Positions 45,596 to 53,673 of a stretch of DNA of 64,000 nt are shown piece by piece. Source of the DNA: Niallia sp052318935 (GTDB lineage: Bacteria; Bacillota; Bacilli; Bacillales; Cytobacillaceae); NCBI GenBank assembly GCA_052318935.1, contig JBQRKO010000007.1; one strand, 5' to 3'. The notes below the pieces were generated by a model. The model was given only the letters and a program-made list of their open reading frames with translations, searched no databases and was not told the DNA's origin. The position numbers and the translations under genes were made by a program. The number at the start of each line of letters is the position of its first letter. The stretch's first letter is position 1.

Positions 45596-46075
45596 TTAAA
45601 ATCCCCCCAGCTTTATAATAATCGTTTTAATAAGTGCAACAACAAATGCTGAAAAGACACCAAATACTATGACAGACCCTGCAAGTTTAAATATATTTCC
45701 ACCTACACCAAGCACAAATCCTTCTGTACGATGTTCGATTGCTGCTGATATAATACTGTTTCCAAAACCGGATACAGGTACAGCACTACCAGCACCACCA
45801 AACTGGCCGAGACGATCATATATTCCAAATCCTGTCAACAACATAGAAAGGAAAATAACCGTTGCACTTGTTGGATTTCCAGATGTTTGTTCTGTGAAGT
45901 GAAAGAAATAAATATACATATAAGCAATTAATTGCCCAATTGTACAAATGATGCCGCCAACAAAAAAAGCTTTCACACAATTTTTTACAACTGGGCGTTT
46001 TGTTTCAAACTGCTGTTCTAATGTTTCATATTGTTTTTGCTGTGGCGTTTTTTGCTCCTCTTGTTTATTTGGCAT
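45596..46075 (-). CDS. spoVAC: Stage V sporulation protein AC
   Basis: 159-residue membrane protein, four to five helices. FGGAGSAVPVSGFGNSIISA and the TSGNPTSATVIF region are characteristic. SpoVAC is a mechanosensitive-channel component of the DPA channel. Upstream of it lies a class-4 repeat instead of the direct junction to the lipoprotein gene. Confidence 0.94.
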   Translation of the reverse strand: MPNKQEEQKTPQQKQYETLEQQFETKRPVVKNCVKAFFVGGIICTIGQLIAYMYIYFFHFTEQTSGNPTSATVIFLSMLLTGFGIYDRLGQFGGAGSAVPVSGFGNSIISAAIEHRTEGFVLGVGGNIFKLAGSVIVFGVFSAFVVALIKTIIIKLGGF

Positions 46076-46082
46076 TGTTTTT

Positions 46083-46275
46083 CCTCCTTTATTTAGGGAA
46101 AAGGGGTCGGAGCTACGCCAACTGTAATGGATAAAAAATGAGTGATGGTGCTCTGTAGTATATTTTTTATCCTTACTAAGTTAGATTGGCATCGCTCACG
46201 CCGCCTTTATTAGATTTGATTCTTCCTTTTCCTTGTTAGATGGTAAAGACAAGGGACGAGGATCCATATATAGGC
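46083..46275 (+). repeat. Class-4 interspersed repeat, uninterrupted copy
   Basis: Non-coding, about 190 bases. GGATAAAAAAT and ATTTTTTATCC pair across GTGATGGTGCTCTGTAG. It aligns with the copy at 37529-37965 but lacks the class-2 element. It sits between the lipoprotein gene and spoVAC. Confidence 0.75.
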
Positions 46276-46276
46276 C

Positions 46277-46753
46277 TTATGTCAGTTCATCGTTTAAACG
46301 AATGATTTGCTTTAATCTTTTATCAGCTTGTTTGTCCGTATAATTAGGATCTTGCAATTTTTCCCACAATCTTGCTGACTCTAGAAAAATTTTATAATCG
46401 CTTGATAAAGTAAAATTTTCATCAGGAAATTTCTTTTTTAGTTTTTCTTTTAATTCTTTTTCAATGCCTTTCATTTTCAATCGATACATATGCTTTACTT
46501 TATAAGCAACTAAAATATCCTTTTTTCCTTTTATAACAGCAACATCATATATAGAAGGAACTGCACTTGTTTCCTCTTTTATTTGTTCTACCTTTTTTTG
46601 ATTTGCTTCATGGTCATTCTTTCCAATAACAACAGGCTGTTGATTTACCATTTTAAACAAAGCCCACCTGCTGTGACTAGAGTATTTTTCACAGCCGGTC
46701 AGAATCATGCTGATTATTAGCAAAAAAAAGATTACTGTTTTTTTATTTGTCAT
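46277..46753 (-). CDS. YhcN/YlaJ-family sporulation lipoprotein
   Basis: 158 residues. The signal peptide ends ILTGC (lipidated Cys about 21), then a YhcN/YlaJ-type helical domain. spoVA2-type operons include such a lipoprotein, and here it is upstream of spoVAC in the same direction. Start SD GGAAGGGAAG. The exact YhcN or YlaJ subtype cannot be decided. Confidence 0.75.
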   Translation of the reverse strand: MTNKKTVIFFLLIISMILTGCEKYSSHSRWALFKMVNQQPVVIGKNDHEANQKKVEQIKEETSAVPSIYDVAVIKGKKDILVAYKVKHMYRLKMKGIEKELKEKLKKKFPDENFTLSSDYKIFLESARLWEKLQDPNYTDKQADKRLKQIIRLNDELT

Positions 46754-46869
46754 ATTCTTCCCTTCCTACATATGTAATGGTATCGTTTAATCTTTTTTTA
46801 TTTTTTTCTATTAATAAACTTTTTATGAAAAATTTTTACTTACGGAATGAACCAATTTTTGTAAGACAT

Positions 46870-46907
46870 AAAAAAGAATTCCTCTATTTTCAGAAGAATT
46901 CTTTTTT
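46870..46907. terminator. Terminator upstream of the lipoprotein gene
   Basis: AAAAAGAATTC-CTCT pairs with AGA-AGAATTCTTTTT, followed by T residues on both strands. It could end the small gene at 47015-47122. Confidence 0.75.
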
Positions 46908-47014
46908 ATCCCATTCTTTTTTAGTGTGAAAACAGGCCAATAAGTGAAGTAGAGAAGATTTTCAACTCAAGTGAATTAGTGCTACAACAAAAGTTGCCGA
47001 TTGCTGAAACGAGT

Positions 47015-47122
47015 TCACTTGGACGATTTTTTCCCGCATCCACAGCCTGATTTTTTTTTCTTTTTCTTTTGTGGTATTGTTTTTACTGCTTCTGAACTTT
47101 TTTCACTTTTTTTATGATACAT
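47015..47122 (-). CDS. 35-residue Lys-rich, Cys-containing small protein
   Basis: ATG at 47122 with TTGGAGGGA upstream. The product starts MYHKKSEKSSEAVKTIPQ, then six consecutive Lys, and ends SGCGCGKKSSK. Very basic with a paired CGC. The gene lies between yjcA and the spoVA2-like operon, so a spore role is possible, but no family was recognised. Confidence 0.6.
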   Translation of the reverse strand: MYHKKSEKSSEAVKTIPQKKKKKKSGCGCGKKSSK

Positions 47123-47221
47123 TCCCTATCCCTCCAAGCATACATTATCCAAACGCTACCATATACTATGTTTAATAAAATAAGCTTGTGTAAACATCTT
47201 GCCTATATTCCTAAAGTTTGC

Positions 47222-47581
47222 TTATTCCTCTGGTAGCACTCTTTGCAGCAAAGCTTCAATAAGTGCAGCTGCACCTGCAATGGCGAACACAAGCACAAAA
47301 GGAGTGTAGACAACAGGAAACAGAAAATATAATAGAGTTAAAAAAATGGCAGACCAAACTCCTGTACACCAATAACAACTAATTAGTTCTCCAAAAAAAC
47401 TTCTAACCTTACCTGACTTTGGAACATAATATATTTCATCTTGACCAGCTTCGTTTTTTTCTGTTATTTCCTCTAATACTATATTTCGGATAAATTCTGT
47501 AATTGTGTCATACACCATTAGTCTTGTGATCCGGAAACTTGCAAGGATTAATAAAATAAAATCCATAACATGTATATTCAA
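47222..47581 (-). CDS. yjcA: DUF1360 sporulation membrane protein (YjcA)
   Basis: 119 residues with FRITRLMVYDTITEFIRN (first conserved motif) and the SCYWCTGVWSA motif, followed by two helices. B. subtilis YjcA is a sporulation gene in the same neighbourhood. TTG at 47581 is preferred because of AAGGAGAGGG upstream; ATG at codon 6 of this frame is the alternative. Confidence 0.87.
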   Translation of the reverse strand: MNIHVMDFILLILASFRITRLMVYDTITEFIRNIVLEEITEKNEAGQDEIYYVPKSGKVRSFFGELISCYWCTGVWSAIFLTLLYFLFPVVYTPFVLVFAIAGAAALIEALLQRVLPEE

Positions 47582-47766
47582 TCTTACCCTCTCCTTCTTT
47601 TCATATTTTTCCATTTAAAACAAGTGTATCTCAGCCCCTTTCCTCTTTAGGTAAATGCCTAAATTTACAGAAAAAAGGCGTTTGTCCGTAACCCATAAGG
47701 ACCTTTGGCAATATGTTAGTAGTGTAGTATCACAAAGAAAGAAACAAAATAAGGAGGAAATAAATT

Positions 47767-48264
47767 ATGGGTTGTGGAAAAAAAGACGATATTCACGGTA
47801 CATCTAGCTGTGTTTGTGAAGTAGTTCGTGCCATTAAAGATATCCAAGATAATGCAGAAGACCGTTGCGAATGTGAAACAAACTGTTTCTCAGAACCACT
47901 TGGTTCACTTGTATCACCAACAAGAAGAGAAAAAGCGGATACTCGTGTATTTGTTTTAAAAACAGCAGAAGGAAAACCATTTCACGCTTTCTTTAGAGGA
48001 GACGATTGCGCATGTGTGTCTATTTTCTTCCGTGTAGAAGATGTATTTGACAACTGCTGTGCAGTATTAAGAGTTCTTGCTCCTGTGAAAAAAACTCATT
48101 CAGGAAGAGAAACACTTGATATTGTAGAAGACTGCTGCATTGATTTAAAGAAAGTTTGTGAAGTAGACGGCTTCCGTCGTACAAGTGACTGCATTACAGT
48201 TGATTTAAAATGCTTCTGTGCAGTACAATGTATCGCTGATGTAGATTTAGATATTTGTGATTAA
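47767..48264 (+). CDS. cotZ: Spore coat protein, CotY/CotZ family
   Basis: 165 residues with 18 Cys, including paired CC and C-x-C motifs. The start GCGKKDDIHGTSSCVCEVV and FRGDDCACVSIFFRVE match CotY/CotZ of the outer crust layer. Only one copy is present, against cotZ and cotY in B. subtilis. SD AAGGAGG. Assembled in the mother cell and cross-linked by disulfides. Confidence 0.93.
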   Translation: MGCGKKDDIHGTSSCVCEVVRAIKDIQDNAEDRCECETNCFSEPLGSLVSPTRREKADTRVFVLKTAEGKPFHAFFRGDDCACVSIFFRVEDVFDNCCAVLRVLAPVKKTHSGRETLDIVEDCCIDLKKVCEVDGFRRTSDCITVDLKCFCAVQCIADVDLDICD

Positions 48265-48291
48265 TAGGACCAACTCATGGTTATCTTTTAT

Positions 48292-48317
48292 GCAACCAGT
48301 CTGTGTAGGCTGGTTGC
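48292..48317 (+). terminator. Terminator after the cotY/cotZ gene
   Basis: GCAACCAG-T-CT pairs with AG-G-CTGGTTGC, followed by TTTAT. Confidence 0.75.
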
Positions 48318-48332
48318 TTTATACTGCAAGAA

Positions 48333-48481
48333 GGCGTTCAAAAAGTCCGGGAAAAATAGCTGTCGAATTTCTGCGTCAGTTTGCTTATCCGCTCCTCACG
48401 TATTAAATGCATACGCTGCGGTGCTCTAAGCTAAACTTCCTTGAACTTCTCGGCTCTTTTTGTCCTCCTTTTTGAACACTC
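48333..48481 (+). mobile_element. Class-1 MITE-like element with 10-base direct repeats
   Basis: 149 bases with GTTCAAAAAG / CTTTTTGAAC terminal inverted repeats. Flanked on both sides by ACTGCAAGAA (48323-48332 and 48482-48491), a perfect 10-base direct repeat. The core (CCGCT.CTCACGTAT and GCATACGCTG.G.TGCTC) matches the element at 16880-17024. Confidence 0.85.
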
Positions 48482-48681
48482 ACTGCAAGAAACTTTCCCT
48501 ATACACTTTACTCCTTCCCACAGACAATCACCGGTTTTCATTCATTCCATTTTATGCTCTATAATATCCCCTCATGTTAATGGACAACTTAGAAAAAAAC
48601 TGTTCAATAAAATGTCACTTGTTATCTATTAATTTATCTACCTTAAATAAAGGCTCTGATTTGCAAAAGGTCAGGGAATCC

Positions 48682-49046
48682 ACTCCCTTTCCGCGGACAT
48701 TCTTTCAAGCCTCCTCGCTCGCATACGAGAGGCCACTGAAAAAGTAAATGCTATAAAATATAGGTAGTGACAATCTAAGCAACGAAGAGGTTTTCGTTTG
48801 GTTTTCCGAGGCTTACCAAAATGATGGTCGTTTTCAAACTCTCTATACCATTTTTACCCTAATAAATTTAAGTGTTTCACCTATAATTTATCTAATAAAA
48901 CACTTTTTCAGTGCCATCCGTATACGATCCTGTGGGGTCTCGTCTTTCTCTCATTTACACAGGAGTCTACGTGTATTCAGGCTGCTGAGTACTTCTTCTC
49001 CCATTTTTTACGTAAAAAACAACAAACTTTGAGAAAACAGCCTTTA
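48682..49046 (-). mobile_element. Class-2 element, interrupted copy
   Basis: On the minus strand it reads GGCTGTTTTCTCAAAGTTTG at its left end, then ACACGTAGACTCCTGTG and ACGAGACCCCACAGGA, as in the other class-2 copies. It is split by a second insertion at 48729-48921. The outer end is diverged, so the right border is approximate. Confidence 0.7.
48729..48921. mobile_element. 193-base insertion nested in the class-2 element
   Basis: Ends carry CACTGAAAAAGT and ACTTTTTCAGTG (perfect 12-bp inverted repeat), flanked by ATACGA on both sides (48723-48728 and 48922-48927). The intact class-2 sequence should read through ATACGA once, so the insertion and its duplication are directly visible. Confidence 0.8.
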
Positions 49047-49070
49047 ACAAATAACAAAGTCTAAATAAAA

Positions 49071-49100
49071 AAACCTTCATCTAATAATAAGATGAGGTTT
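49071..49100 (-). terminator. Terminator after cotO
   Basis: AAACCTCATCT pairs with AGATGAAGGTTT, followed by a T run on the minus strand; 14 bases after the cotO stop. Confidence 0.75.
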
Positions 49101-49113
49101 AAACTTTTAATAC

Positions 49114-49644
49114 TTATAAGCCAATCATTTTTACTTCTTTAATACTATTTAAAGAAATTTTCATAACAGATTCATTCATTAGTTTCAGTTGGACTGATTG
49201 CTCATCTTTTCCAATAACAAAACCACGAGCATTATGATTATCTGTCATAATAATACAAGGAACTGGCGGAAGCTGTTTGGGGAAATTCAGAAGATAAACA
49301 AGCTTCTCGTCTATACTCATATCTTTAAAGCTTTTTAACCTTCTAAAAGCAGGCTTTTTTGCATCATTGCTATTCCCATCTTCTTGTTTTATATTATATT
49401 CTTCAATCTGTTTTTGTACTGCCCCTGGAGTTTCAGTTATATTTGCTGCTATTTTCTCTTTTTCCTCTGTTGCCTTCTCTTGTAGTTGCAATTTCTCTTC
49501 AAGTTGTTTTTTTATTAGTGCCTTTTGTTTTTCTTGTTTTGACTTTTTTACTGAATATGAAGCTTGCATCGTATTATTAATAACAGATTGATTGCTCTGT
49601 TTAACAAACAACAATGGTGTTTTATCTCCCTTTTTATTCAACAT
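49114..49644 (-). CDS. cotO: Spore coat protein CotO (YjbX)
   Basis: 176 residues. A long Lys/Glu-rich coiled-coil region (~30-85) precedes the conserved CotO end (KSFKDMSIDEKLVYLLNFPK, then ARGFVIGKDEQSVQLK). CotO is a morphogenetic protein of the spore coat. ATG at 49644 follows AGGAGGTGA. The gene lies between two class-2 elements. Confidence 0.88.
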   Translation of the reverse strand: MLNKKGDKTPLLFVKQSNQSVINNTMQASYSVKKSKQEKQKALIKKQLEEKLQLQEKATEEKEKIAANITETPGAVQKQIEEYNIKQEDGNSNDAKKPAFRRLKSFKDMSIDEKLVYLLNFPKQLPPVPCIIMTDNHNARGFVIGKDEQSVQLKLMNESVMKISLNSIKEVKMIGL

Positions 49645-49783
49645 GATGTCACCTCCTAAAAGCACTTATCATTTAAGTAGAAAGGAAATACCTAGTTCTT
49701 CCTAATGTATGCAAGTGGCAGTGACTTCGTTAATATACTTATATTAGAATAAAGCTTATCTTATCTCTAATTAAACAAAAAAA

Positions 49784-49994
49784 TGCTCTTTTCGTATAGA
49801 TTGTTGTTATTTAACCCGCAGCATGAATACACTTCGCTTTCCGCGGACGAGTGCCGAGCCTCCTCGTCGCTATGCTCCTGTGGGGTCTCGACTTTCTCGC
49901 TTTTCCCGCAGGAGGCTACGTGTATTCAGGCTGCTCAGTGCTTAGGCCATGTTTATTATTTTATTCAAAAACAACAAACTTTTAGAAAACAGCC
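49784..49994 (-). mobile_element. Class-2 element between cotO and fabI
   Basis: Minus-strand orientation. The outer end GGCTGTTTTC is intact and the other end (CGAAAAGAGC) is diverged. It holds ACACGTAGCCTCCTGCGGG, GACCCCACAGGAGCATAG and CGAGGAGGCTCGGCACTCG. Confidence 0.75.
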
Positions 49995-50000
49995 AATAAA

Positions 50001-50035
50001 AAAACTTTATTTTCCCAAATGGAAAATAAAGTTTT
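50001..50035 (-). terminator. Terminator after fabI
   Basis: AAAACTTTATTTTCC pairs perfectly with GGAAAATAAAGTTTT, with T residues following on the minus strand. Confidence 0.88.
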
Positions 50036-50048
50036 TACAAAGTATTAT

Positions 50049-50822
50049 TTATGAAATAATATGGTATCCAGAATCGACATGGATATTTTCTCCAGTTATT
50101 CCTCTTGCAAAATCACTGAATAAAAATACTGCTGTATCGCCCACTTCTTCTGGAGTCGTTGTTCTTCTAAGTGGTGAACGTTCTTCAATTTCTTTTAAGA
50201 TCGAGTTGAAATCACTGATTCCTTTTGCAGATAATGTACGGATTGGACCAGCAGAAATAGAGTTAACACGAATACCGTCTTTCCCTAAATCTGTCGCTAA
50301 ATAACGTACACTTGCTTCTAAAGACGCCTTCGCAACACCCATCACATTATAATTTCGGATAGCACGCTCTCCACCAAGATACGTTAAAGTTACAATGCTT
50401 CCGCCCTCTGTCATTAATCCTTTTGCTTCTTTTGCAACAGCTGTTAAAGAATATGCACTAATATTATGAGCTAATAAAAATCCTTCTCTTGTTGTATTCA
50501 TATAATCGCCTTGCAGCTCTTCTTTATTAGCAAATGCGATACAATGAGCAACACCATGAATCGTACCTACATCTCCTTTAATTGTTTCAAAACATGCAGC
50601 GACTTCATCATCATTTGTAACATCACAAGGAAGAACGATACTGTCATTTGCACCTAATGTTTCCACTAAATCACGAACACTTTTTTCCAACCTTTCACCA
50701 GCATACGTAAAAATTAAACGAGCTCCTGCTTTATGAAGAGATGTAGCAATTCCCCAAGCAATACTTCGTTTATTAGCAACACCCATTACGACATAGGTTT
50801 TGCCTTTTAATGAAAAAGTCAT
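50049..50822 (-). CDS. fabI: Enoyl-[acyl-carrier-protein] reductase (NADH)
   Basis: 257-residue SDR enzyme: N-terminal GVANKRSIAWGIATSLHKAG, the catalytic pair Tyr-x6-Lys in YNVMGVAKAS, and AGPIRTLSAKGI. It reduces trans-2-enoyl-ACP in fatty acid elongation. Adjacent to cotO as in B. subtilis. Conserved spacing indicates a FabI type, not FabL. Confidence 0.95.
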   Translation of the reverse strand: MTFSLKGKTYVVMGVANKRSIAWGIATSLHKAGARLIFTYAGERLEKSVRDLVETLGANDSIVLPCDVTNDDEVAACFETIKGDVGTIHGVAHCIAFANKEELQGDYMNTTREGFLLAHNISAYSLTAVAKEAKGLMTEGGSIVTLTYLGGERAIRNYNVMGVAKASLEASVRYLATDLGKDGIRVNSISAGPIRTLSAKGISDFNSILKEIEERSPLRRTTTPEEVGDTAVFLFSDFARGITGENIHVDSGYHIIS

Positions 50823-50972
50823 TTTGTTTCCTCCTATATATTATTACAAGTTATTAGTACCTAGTACTAATTCTACTACAAAAAGAATAAAAAGAAAAGC
50901 ACTGTTACTATAGGGTTTTTACTTAATTTCCCTAAAATATTCACAATATTATACGTTTGTCCGATTGAATAT

Positions 50973-51091
50973 GAAAAGCGGAAGCGCCTTGATCAGCCCC
51001 GAAGAAAAATGTTCTATTGGCTCAAAAAGTGTTTTTTACTTTTAGAGACAAGAGGTTATCTTTCACAGGGGCTAGGCGCTGGAGCTAGACA
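50973..51091 (+). repeat. Class-3 repeat (AAAAGCGGAAGCGCC...GCTAGACA)
   Basis: 119 bases. Inverted arms (GCGCC...GGCGC, AGCCCC...GGGGCT) can form a long imperfect hairpin with an inner CTC-AAAAAGT / ACTTTT-GAG stem. Diverged copies occur at 53391-53636, 57557-57610 and 62584-62798. A stray AAAGGCGGAAGCGTCC lies at 51131. Confidence 0.75.
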
Positions 51092-51149
51092 TTAACCTAA
51101 CTTCAGATATAAATTCTGATACTATAAGAAAGGCGGAAGCGTCCGTTAG

Positions 51150-52361
51150 CTATGTATAAACCTTTTCTCCAATCTTTTCATTTGGAAATAGCTTTTTAAA
51201 AACAATCGGCGTAATAATACAAGAAATAATAGCAACTAGAATAAACATACCGCTCATTTGAGATGTAATGCTATTCATTCTTTCTCCGATCGTCGCAGCG
51301 GCAATTACTAAAGATAAGGTCGATGTTAATAAAAATCCGGATGAAACAATTGTTTTTGTGTCATACCACTTTTTTAAATAATAAATCGGTATTAGCTTGC
51401 TTGCTAATAACGCTACTAATAATAGCGGGATAAACAACAATAGCATCGGATCTGTAAATAAAGACCAAATATCCATCTTCACTCCAACCATCACAAAAAA
51501 TATAGGAATTAAAAACCCATATCCAAAGGAGTCTAATTGATGAACTAATTCTTCATTTGGTGACAAAAGGGAAACTAATACCCCTGCTAAAAAAGCACCA
51601 AGTATGTTTTCCGCACCAACAGATTCTGATAGAGCTACTAAAAATATAATGAGTGCAAAGACTGCTCTTGTACCTATTTGAACAGTTCCTTTTGATAGTG
51701 AAGCTATTAATTTATTGTTTTTGAACCTTCTGCCTGCAAAATATAATAGAACACCTGCAGCAAATAAAATAAGCAGCAGCCATGTATTGCCTTCACTTTC
51801 ATTAACTGAAGCAAACACAGCTAATAGAATCATTGTCACTAAGTCTACTATTACAGCAACCAGCAAAATAATTTGTCCAATAGCAGTCTTTATGATATTG
51901 GCTTCTTTTAAGGTTGGAACAACAACACCTAAAGAGATAGTCGAAATAATAATGGTCATTAAGAAGACACTATCAACAAAACCTGCCAATACAAATACAT
52001 AGCTTAATAAAATAGAAAGAATAAAAATGCCGATAAAAATGATGAACGAAGCAGAAAACGGGTTAGGCTCCAATTTCCCATTTGGAAGTGTTTCTCTTTT
52101 TTTATTATTTGAAAAGGCAGTAAAATCAATTTCCAGTCCACTTAAAAACATTAAAAAGATAAATCCCAGTGTGGACAATGTTTCCAGCCACATATCTTGT
52201 TGAACAAGGTTAAATCCACTTTTTCCGATAATTAATCCCATTAAAATTTCTGCCACTACAACAGGGATCACATTCAGTTTAAACCGATGAAGAAGTATCG
52301 GCGTTAATAATGCCACAATGATGACAATTACAAGTGACATAACAGAAGCTCCATGGCCCAT
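51150..52361 (-). CDS. khtU: CPA2-family monovalent cation/H+ antiporter (KhtU/YjbQ-like, membrane part only)
   Basis: 403 residues with about 12 membrane helices (Na_H_Exchanger, GFIFLMFLSGLEIDF and ENILGAFLAGVLVSLL). B. subtilis YjbQ, at the same syntenic place, is about 614 residues and carries a C-terminal regulatory TrkA-type domain; this protein ends after the membrane part (LFPNEKIGEKVYT). So it is either a shorter variant or a separate paralogue. Ion not readable. Confidence 0.78.
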   Translation of the reverse strand: MGHGASVMSLVIVIIVALLTPILLHRFKLNVIPVVVAEILMGLIIGKSGFNLVQQDMWLETLSTLGFIFLMFLSGLEIDFTAFSNNKKRETLPNGKLEPNPFSASFIIFIGIFILSILLSYVFVLAGFVDSVFLMTIIISTISLGVVVPTLKEANIIKTAIGQIILLVAVIVDLVTMILLAVFASVNESEGNTWLLLILFAAGVLLYFAGRRFKNNKLIASLSKGTVQIGTRAVFALIIFLVALSESVGAENILGAFLAGVLVSLLSPNEELVHQLDSFGYGFLIPIFFVMVGVKMDIWSLFTDPMLLLFIPLLLVALLASKLIPIYYLKKWYDTKTIVSSGFLLTSTLSLVIAAATIGERMNSITSQMSGMFILVAIISCIITPIVFKKLFPNEKIGEKVYT

Positions 52362-52642
52362 GTTTATCCTCCTTTCAATATGTGTTTTATAGTAACAAAT
52401 CTTTTTCTATTTGTCGTTAATCTCACCTTATTCATTAATTTTTAACAATTCATTATAAAAGACTCCATTATTTTCACTGAAAAAATAAAATGAGTTAATT
52501 TCATGATTTCTATTATAAATAAGCGTTTACTTCTTCATAAAAGGTTAAAATAGTAAGAACATAATTGTTGTGCTAAAAGGTTTAGTATAAGCTTTATTAC
52601 ATTCTTTCCTATACAATAATATTAAAAATATTGGAGGTTTTT

Positions 52643-53380
52643 ATGAAATTAGACATATTTGGTGATATTCATGGCTGTTATGAAGAATTTAAAAAACTTA
52701 CTAAACTGCTTGGATATACATGGGAGAATGGTTTTCCTCTTCATTCAGACGATAGAAAACTTGCGTTTGTAGGAGATTTAACAGATCGTGGTCCATATTC
52801 GCTAAAAGTAATAGAAGTGCTGTGGAACCTTATGAAAAAGGATCAATTGTTTTATGTCCCTGGAAATCACTGCAACAAACTTTATCGTTATTTCTTAGGA
52901 CGTAATGTACAAATTAGGCATGGACTCGAAACGACAGTTGCTGAAATACAGGAGCTGACACCAAGTGAGCAGATGAAAATTAAAGAAATGTTTATTGAAC
53001 TTTATGAAAATGCACCGTTGTATCATCTTTTAGATAATAAAAAATTAATTATTGCACATGCAGGAATTCGCGAAGATTACATAGGGGAATACTCCAACAA
53101 AGTAAAAACATTCGTTTTATATGGAGACATTACTGGAGAAACACATGAAGATGGATTTCCTGTACGCAGAGATTGGGCAAAAGAATACGAAGGTAAAGCG
53201 ACAATCGTATATGGTCATACTCCCGTAAAAGAGGTTCGAATCATCCATAATACGTATAATATTGATACTGGAGCAGTTTTTGGCGGAAAATTAACAGCGT
53301 TACGCTATCCAGAAATGGAAATAGTATCTGTTCCTTCAAGTATGCCTTATATCGAAGAAAAATTTCGATCGTTTATTTAA
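52643..53380 (+). CDS. prpE: Bis(5'-nucleosyl)-tetraphosphatase PrpE (asymmetrical)
   Basis: 245 residues, metallophosphatase with DIHGC (5-9), GDLTDRGP, GNHCNK and GHTP metal-binding motifs. Cleaves Ap4A-type nucleotides and is linked to spore germination. ATG at 52643 follows TTGGAGG. In-frame upstream codons lack an SD. Confidence 0.93.
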   Translation: MKLDIFGDIHGCYEEFKKLTKLLGYTWENGFPLHSDDRKLAFVGDLTDRGPYSLKVIEVLWNLMKKDQLFYVPGNHCNKLYRYFLGRNVQIRHGLETTVAEIQELTPSEQMKIKEMFIELYENAPLYHLLDNKKLIIAHAGIREDYIGEYSNKVKTFVLYGDITGETHEDGFPVRRDWAKEYEGKATIVYGHTPVKEVRIIHNTYNIDTGAVFGGKLTALRYPEMEIVSVPSSMPYIEEKFRSFI

Positions 53381-53390
53381 TAGCAGGAAA

Positions 53391-53636
53391 GAAAAGCGCA
53401 GGCGCCTTGCTCAGCCCCGAAGAAAAATGTTCTCTTGCCTCAAAAAGTGTTTTCGACTTTTAGAGGCAAGAAGTTATCTTTCACAGGGGCTAGGCGCTGG
53501 CCTCTTAAGTACGCAAAAAAGGAAAATCGACTAAATACGCCACGTCCTGTGGCAACGTCGATTGACTCGCATCCTGCGAGCCTGTGGCAACATCGGCACT
53601 TGCACATCCTGTACGTCGAAGCTAGACACTAAACTA
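53391..53636 (+). repeat. Class-3 repeat, long copy with module array
   Basis: First part like the copy at 50973 (GCGCAGGCGCCTTGCTCAGC, stem CTTGCCTC / GAGGCAAG). Then short modules CACGTCCTGTGGCAACG, GCATCCTGCGAGCC and ACATCCTGTACGTCG before the common end GAAGCTAGACA. Confidence 0.75.
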
Positions 53637-53673
53637 GGTTAATTTTTCAATAAATTGACCCTATCTTCCTTCA

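Noticed and set aside
49359..49591. Plus-strand frames opposite cotO
   Set aside because: They are antisense to the Lys/Glu-rich coding part, without ribosome binding sites, and give low-complexity Ser/Phe/Leu sequence.
50980..51095. Riboswitch or structured RNA in the fabI-khtU gap
   Set aside because: The structure belongs to a dispersed repeat found at several unrelated places.
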